Shown: piece by piece, positions 7,677 to 10,073 of the stretch
How positions within the stretch are numbered: position 1 is the stretch's first letter
Layout of the letters: each line of letters opens with the position of its first letter
NCBI GenBank assembly: GCA_024644125.1
Contig: JAHELQ010000167.1
Span: 1 to 10,073, forward strand
Direction of reading: 5' to 3'
Source: Candidatus Aminicenantota bacterium
GTDB lineage: Bacteria > Acidobacteriota > Aminicenantia > UBA2199
DNA: 10,073 nt
The notes under the pieces: model-generated
The model's database searches: none
What the model was told of the DNA's origin: nothing
What the model saw: the letters and a program-made list of their open reading frames with translations, nothing else
Translations under genes and position numbers: made by a program

Positions 7677-7698
7677 TTATAATGAAAAGGAGTGAATG

Positions 7699-7935
7699 AT
7701 GAAATCAAAAAAATTAGGCAGGAGACTGTCCCTCAAAAAACAAACCGTAGTCCATCTGAACAGTGATGATCAGCGCAATGTCAAAGCCGGCGATGTTCCA
7801 AACAAAACCTGCGGCGCGGCATGCGTAACAATTGCTTATTCCTGTAACGCAACCGGATGCGCCCCTTGCCCGCCGACCGATTGCGCCTGGCCCAGCGAAG
7901 ATTTTTACACCTGCACTCCCAGTTGCATTCCCTGA
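7699..7935 (+). CDS. Class I-type lanthipeptide precursor (LanA-like)
   Basis: This 78-residue RiPP precursor starts at the second of two adjacent ATGs (7699), because GGAG at 7689-7692 is then 6 bases away rather than 3. The basic leader (residues 1-~31) carries R-L-S-L-K-K-Q-T-V-V-H-L-N-S-D-D-Q-R-N-V-K-A-G. It closely resembles the L-S-L-K-K-x-T-I-x-x-L-N-x-x-E-M-x-x-V-K-G-G leaders of class I lanthipeptides, mainly known from Bacteroidota. The usual G-G before cleavage is A-G here. The core (~32-78) has 8 Cys (38, 42, 49, 54, 57, 62, 72, 76) and 9 Ser/Thr (37, 44, 48, 52, 60, 66, 71, 73, 75), enough for up to eight thioether rings. It has one Lys and four acidic residues, unlike cationic nisin-type lantibiotics. 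A lanC gene follows after a hairpin. The ring pattern and bioactivity cannot be deduced; a disulfide-rich peptide is the main alternative. Confidence 0.85.
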   Translation: MKSKKLGRRLSLKKQTVVHLNSDDQRNVKAGDVPNKTCGAACVTIAYSCNATGCAPCPPTDCAWPSEDFYTCTPSCIP

Positions 7936-7954
7936 TTGGAACATTAAAACGAGA

Positions 7955-7974
7955 CGAAGGGATTCATCCCTTCG
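7955..7974 (+). terminator. Hairpin between precursor and lanC (attenuator or processing site)
   Basis: CGAAGGGAT-TC-ATCCCTTCG is a perfect 9-bp-arm palindrome, 19 bases after the precursor stop. It can fold as an 8-bp G+C-containing stem with a TTCA tetraloop. It is followed by GCAATCCATTAC and then seven A, not by a T-run, so it is not a standard intrinsic terminator on the + strand. Hairpins at this position in lantibiotic operons commonly stabilise the short precursor mRNA and limit read-through into modification genes; that role here is inference. Confidence 0.65.
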
Positions 7975-8007
7975 GCAATCCATTACAAAAAAATATGAGG
8001 CCGTAAA

Positions 8008-9231
8008 ATGACATGGAAGTTAATTTTAACAGGAAAAGATGCGGTGCCGTGCGAAGAAAAAATCCATCAATTCGCAGAAATCCTGAAGAATGAGCCCGGG
8101 AGAGCATCAGGCATTGGATTATTGACCGGCAAGATGGGAATCGTATTGTTCCTGTATTATTATTCCCTTTACGCCAAACGGGACGAATTCAAGGATATCG
8201 GGTTCGAGATCATTTCAGAAATATTCGACCAGATCGAAGCCGACGAAGTTCCCCATACTTTTTGCGAAGGATTGGCGGGTGTTGGTTGGGGGTTACAACA
8301 TCTGGCGGACCGGGGATTTGTCGAGACCGACATCGACGATATTCTCGCGGAGCTGGACGGGTTTTCATCCGAAGTTTTGCACCGCCATATCGAAGAACGA
8401 AACTTCGACTTTCTTCAAGGAGCTACGGGAATCGGACTCTATCTTCTTAACCGGAATCAGCTACCGGCAGCGACCGGAAGTCTACAACTATTGCTGGACA
8501 GACTCGAACAAAATTGCATCCACGGTCCTGGCAAAACGATTCATTGGGAGACATGCATCGATCCATCGGACGGAACCATGGGATGCAACCTGAGCATTTC
8601 GCATGGAATGTCGGCAATCGTAAATCTATTGACCCGGATGGCGCGCATCGAGCGATTCCGGCGCCAGGCGATCCCACTCATCGAAGGCGCCTGCCGGTAC
8701 CTTTCAAAACAACAATTCGCCGAGCAAGGCCGGACCAGTTGTTTCCCCGGCCTGATATCTCCAAAAGAGCAACCTATATTCAGCCGTCTAGCCTGGTGCT
8801 ACGGTGACCTGGGAGTGGCTCTGGGATTCCTGCGCTCATCGGAAGCGACGGGAAACGCAACATGGATCGATACCGCCCGCAAGATATTCGCACATTCCGC
8901 CAACCGTCGGGAGCCCCGAAACACCGGGGTACATGATGCGTGTGTCTGTCACGGTACGGCAGGCATCGCTCATATTTTCAACCGGGCGTTCCAGCAGACT
9001 GGAGACAAGCACGCACACGACGCGGCGCTCTATTGGTTGGAAGATACCCTAAATCATGCAAAATATTCTGACGGCTACGCCGGTTATAAAATGCGCCATC
9101 CGGAGATCAAAGGTGGATGGAAGCCGGAAGCGAACCTTCTGGAAGGTATCGCCGGCATCGGTCTTGTATTTATCTCGGCCGTCTCCATCATCGAACCGGC
9201 CTGGGACAAGTGCCTGATGATCGGAAGTTAA
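8008..9231 (+). CDS. lanC: LanC-family lanthipeptide cyclase
   Basis: This standalone LanC (407 residues, normal for the family) adds Cys thiols to dehydrated Ser/Thr to close lanthionine rings in the cytoplasm. The repeated G-x-x-G signatures of the alpha/alpha barrel are clear: G-K-M-G-I-V (41-46), G-L-A-G-V-G-W-G (88-95), G-A-T-G-I-G-L (138-144), S-H-G-M-S-A-I (198-204), G-D-L-G-V-A-L (266-272), H-G-T-A-G-I-A (315-321) and G-I-A-G-I-G-L (390-396). By analogy with NisC, zinc ligands are C264 (W-C-Y-G-D), C314 and H315 (A-C-V-C-H-G); active-site counterparts are D134, H199 and R260. All are present, so the enzyme should work. TGAGG lies 7 bases before the ATG. It follows the precursor by 72 bp, past the hairpin, and may be expressed by read-through. 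No dehydratase (LanB) is in the window; without one, LanC has no substrate. LanM is excluded because there is no dehydratase domain. Confidence 0.94.
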   Translation: MTWKLILTGKDAVPCEEKIHQFAEILKNEPGRASGIGLLTGKMGIVLFLYYYSLYAKRDEFKDIGFEIISEIFDQIEADEVPHTFCEGLAGVGWGLQHLADRGFVETDIDDILAELDGFSSEVLHRHIEERNFDFLQGATGIGLYLLNRNQLPAATGSLQLLLDRLEQNCIHGPGKTIHWETCIDPSDGTMGCNLSISHGMSAIVNLLTRMARIERFRRQAIPLIEGACRYLSKQQFAEQGRTSCFPGLISPKEQPIFSRLAWCYGDLGVALGFLRSSEATGNATWIDTARKIFAHSANRREPRNTGVHDACVCHGTAGIAHIFNRAFQQTGDKHAHDAALYWLEDTLNHAKYSDGYAGYKMRHPEIKGGWKPEANLLEGIAGIGLVFISAVSIIEPAWDKCLMIGS

Positions 9232-9233
9232 GG

Positions 9234-9250
9234 TGTAAAGAAACATTACA
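9234..9250. promoter_or_regulatory. Dyad 1, candidate enhancer-binding site
   Basis: TGTAAA-GAAAC-ATTACA, one mismatch from the TGTAAA-N5-TTTACA pattern of the two other copies. It begins 3 bases after the lanC stop. Its centre (9242) is about 274 bp upstream of the predicted sigma-54 transcript start and 72 bp from dyad 2. Confidence 0.6.
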
Positions 9251-9305
9251 GCCTCAATATTAGCAAAACCCTAATACCAAAGCCTTTTCAGTAAAAATAA
9301 TTATT

Positions 9306-9322
9306 TGTAAAAAATCTTTACA
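9306..9322. promoter_or_regulatory. Dyad 2, candidate enhancer-binding site
   Basis: TGTAAA-AAATC-TTTACA is a perfect dyad; the arms extend by one more base pair (T at 9305, A at 9323). The centre (9314) lies about 202 bp upstream of the predicted start. After the dyad both this copy and dyad 3 continue AATG, so the repeat is slightly longer than the palindrome. Confidence 0.7.
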
Positions 9323-9387
9323 ATGGTGTCCAGAAAACCGGGGAAACGTATGTCAGGCTTTATTTGAAACAAAAAGCTTCGGGGGCC

Positions 9388-9404
9388 TGTAAAGAAAATT
9401 TACA
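9388..9404. promoter_or_regulatory. Dyad 3, candidate enhancer-binding site
   Basis: TGTAAA-GAAAA-TTTACA is a perfect dyad with the same 5-nt spacer. Its centre (9396) lies 82 bp after dyad 2 and about 120 bp upstream of the predicted start, the usual range for sites bound by NtrC-type activators. Confidence 0.7.
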
Positions 9405-9488
9405 ATGTATAGTGAAAAAAGAAGTTTATAGATGCCCTTCTCGTCGGCAACACTGATTATAAAAGAACTTTATTGTACCCTTCAACCA

Positions 9489-9505
9489 TTGGCACCGATA
9501 TTGCC
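9489..9505 (+). promoter_or_regulatory. Sigma-54 (-24/-12) promoter
   Basis: TTGGCAC-CGATA-TTGCC matches the TTGGCACG-N4-TTGC consensus at all key bases except one (C for G after GGCAC). The invariant GG (9491-9492) and GC (9503-9504) are separated by exactly 10 bp. Transcription should start near 9516 and run rightwards into the secreted-protein gene. Such promoters need an activator like the response regulator at 6099-7439, and three dyad sites lie upstream. Confidence 0.88.
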
Positions 9506-9514
9506 TACTAAGCT

Positions 9515-9531
9515 GTGGGGCGTGTCCCCAC
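9515..9531 (+). other. Stem-loop at the predicted transcript 5' end
   Basis: GTGGGG-CGTGT-CCCCAC gives a 6-bp, mostly G:C stem with a 5-nt loop. It sits at the +1 predicted from the sigma-54 element. No T-run follows, so it is not a terminator; a 5' stem that protects the mRNA from decay is a plausible role. Confidence 0.5.
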
Positions 9532-9565
9532 GAAAACGCAAAAGGCAAACATTTTGAAGGATACA

Positions 9566-9658
9566 GTGCCGGGTTTTGACGAAGATCCGGCGCTGAATTT
9601 TTCCCTCTTTCAGTCCCACGACAACGAAACCAAAACCCAATCGTACGACCTCTATTGA
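9566..9658 (+). CDS. Possible 30-residue leader ORF, uncertain
   Basis: A GTG at 9566, 4 bases after AAGGA (9557-9561), opens a 30-codon frame ending at TGA 9656-9658, with a product rich in D, N, Q and S. It would lie in the leader of the sigma-54 transcript, 60 bp before the secreted-protein gene. The codons look protein-like (GAC GAA GAT CCG GCG CTG), so it could be a real small peptide, a gene remnant or chance. I recognise no family. Confidence 0.2.
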   Translation: MPGFDEDPALNFSLFQSHDNETKTQSYDLY

Positions 9659-9718
9659 TTAATTCCTGTTTTTCATGATATAACGGTGGTGTAATAAATC
9701 CCCAATGCAGGAAGAGGA

Positions 9719-10073
9719 ATGAAAGAGATAATCGTGATCGTCATGATAGTGACAATGGGCATCCAATCGATGCAGGCCCGGGAAGCGGCAATAAGTGGAG
9801 TCGATCTCGCCATCTCCGCCGACGCCATTGCCGTCAATTTCAGTCGCACCGAAGCCGGAAACCACATCCTGGCGCTGCAAATCGGTGTGGCCAACCGGGG
9901 TGACGTTTCGAGCGAACAGGACTTCAAAATCAGTTTGCAAGACAACCATGGAAATTCATTGGAAGGTTTCTGGCATAGCGACTTCGACGGACCGCTTCCA
10001 ATTCCGGCGGAGGCGGAGGAACCTTCCACTATGTCGATCCCCTGGCCGGTTGCCGGCGCGGCATGCTATTACC
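9719..10073 (+). CDS. Secreted protein of unknown function, N-terminal part
   Basis: The gene runs off the window after 118 codons. The start is the ATG at 9719, with AGGAAGAGGA just upstream. The N-terminus is a signal peptide: M-K-E, a hydrophobic run I-I-V-I-V-M-I-V-T-M-G-I, then Q-S-M-Q-A with likely cleavage after A20. The mature part alternates hydrophobic and polar residues in a beta-strand manner (I-S-G-V-D-L-A-I-S-A-D-A-I-A-V-N-F, then I-L-A-L-Q-I-G-V-A-N-R-G-D). The latter resembles CARDB-like immunoglobulin-fold adhesion modules, but that is only a resemblance. It is the first long gene downstream of the sigma-54 promoter and is probably induced by an enhancer-binding response regulator. 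Whether it relates to the lanthipeptide next door is unknown. Confidence 0.8.
   Translation, partial: MKEIIVIVMIVTMGIQSMQAREAAISGVDLAISADAIAVNFSRTEAGNHILALQIGVANRGDVSSEQDFKISLQDNHGNSLEGFWHSDFDGPLPIPAEAEEPSTMSIPWPVAGAACYY

Larger units (their letters stand above)
9232..9718 (+). other. 487-bp regulatory intergenic region
   Basis: Between lanC and the last gene lie three evenly spaced dyads, a sigma-54 promoter, a stem-loop at the expected transcript start and possibly a 30-codon ORF, each listed separately. Around 9253-9272 there is a weak 6-bp stem (TATTAG...CTAATA) without a T-run, not convincing as a lanC terminator. The rest (9405-9485) is AT-rich, with no further element I can support. 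The layout is that of a canonical enhancer-driven sigma-54 control region. Confidence 0.7.

Noticed and set aside
9432..9557. 41-codon ATG frame on the + strand across the sigma-54 promoter
   Set aside because: It has no ribosome site, spans the promoter and ends after the predicted transcript start, so it would not be transcribed as a unit.
9673..10029. Long minus-strand frames opposite the last gene
   Set aside because: They lack family features and ribosome sites; the + strand frame has a signal peptide, a ribosome site and an upstream promoter.
1..10073. CRISPR array, tRNA, rRNA or insertion sequence
   Set aside because: I found no regular direct-repeat/spacer series, no tRNA-like cloverleaf ending in CCA, no rRNA segment and no transposase-like frame or terminal inverted repeats.

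Overview
This window looks like part of a chromosome from a Gram-negative bacterium of moderate G+C. The signs are a periplasmic C1 peptidase and another exported protein with N-terminal signal peptides, a sigma-54 activator, a near-consensus -24/-12 promoter, and a lanthipeptide leader of the kind common in Bacteroidota and also reported from Acidobacteriota/Aminicenantes-like lineages. I cannot place it more precisely from sequence alone.

Left part (1-2250): the 3' end of a YgjP/DUF45-type metallopeptidase gene on the + strand faces two minus-strand genes. These are an AlbA_2/Schlafen-type ATP-binding protein and, just upstream of it, the broken remnant of a large TrlF/SMC-like AAA ATPase. 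The remnant has lost its 5' part and carries an in-frame TAA, after which recognisable family sequence continues to a stop that overlaps the AlbA_2 start. These families often sit near restriction or defence loci, so this may be a decaying accessory island. The stretch is visibly more AT-rich than the gene beside it.

Middle part (2252-7439): a co-directional minus-strand series. In transcription order it is a sigma-54-dependent response regulator, a secreted C1 (bleomycin-hydrolase-like) peptidase, a double TFIIB-type zinc-ribbon protein, LemA, and an HtpX-like M48 membrane protease with two extra C-terminal zinc ribbons. The last three are tightly spaced and look like one membrane-quality-control operon.

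Right part (7440-10073): divergent from the regulator lies a small RiPP locus, with a 78-residue lanthipeptide-type precursor (8 Cys in the core), a hairpin, and a standalone LanC cyclase with all expected catalytic and zinc residues. No LanB dehydratase, transporter or leader protease is in the window. After lanC comes a 487-bp regulatory region. It holds three TGTAAA-N5-TTTACA-type dyads about 72 and 82 bp apart, a near-perfect sigma-54 promoter, a stem-loop at the predicted transcript start, and the 5' part of a gene for a secreted protein of unknown function. The simplest model is that an enhancer-binding response regulator, possibly the one encoded here, binds the dyads and activates the sigma-54 promoter reading out of the window. 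Whether the same regulator also controls the lanthipeptide is open.
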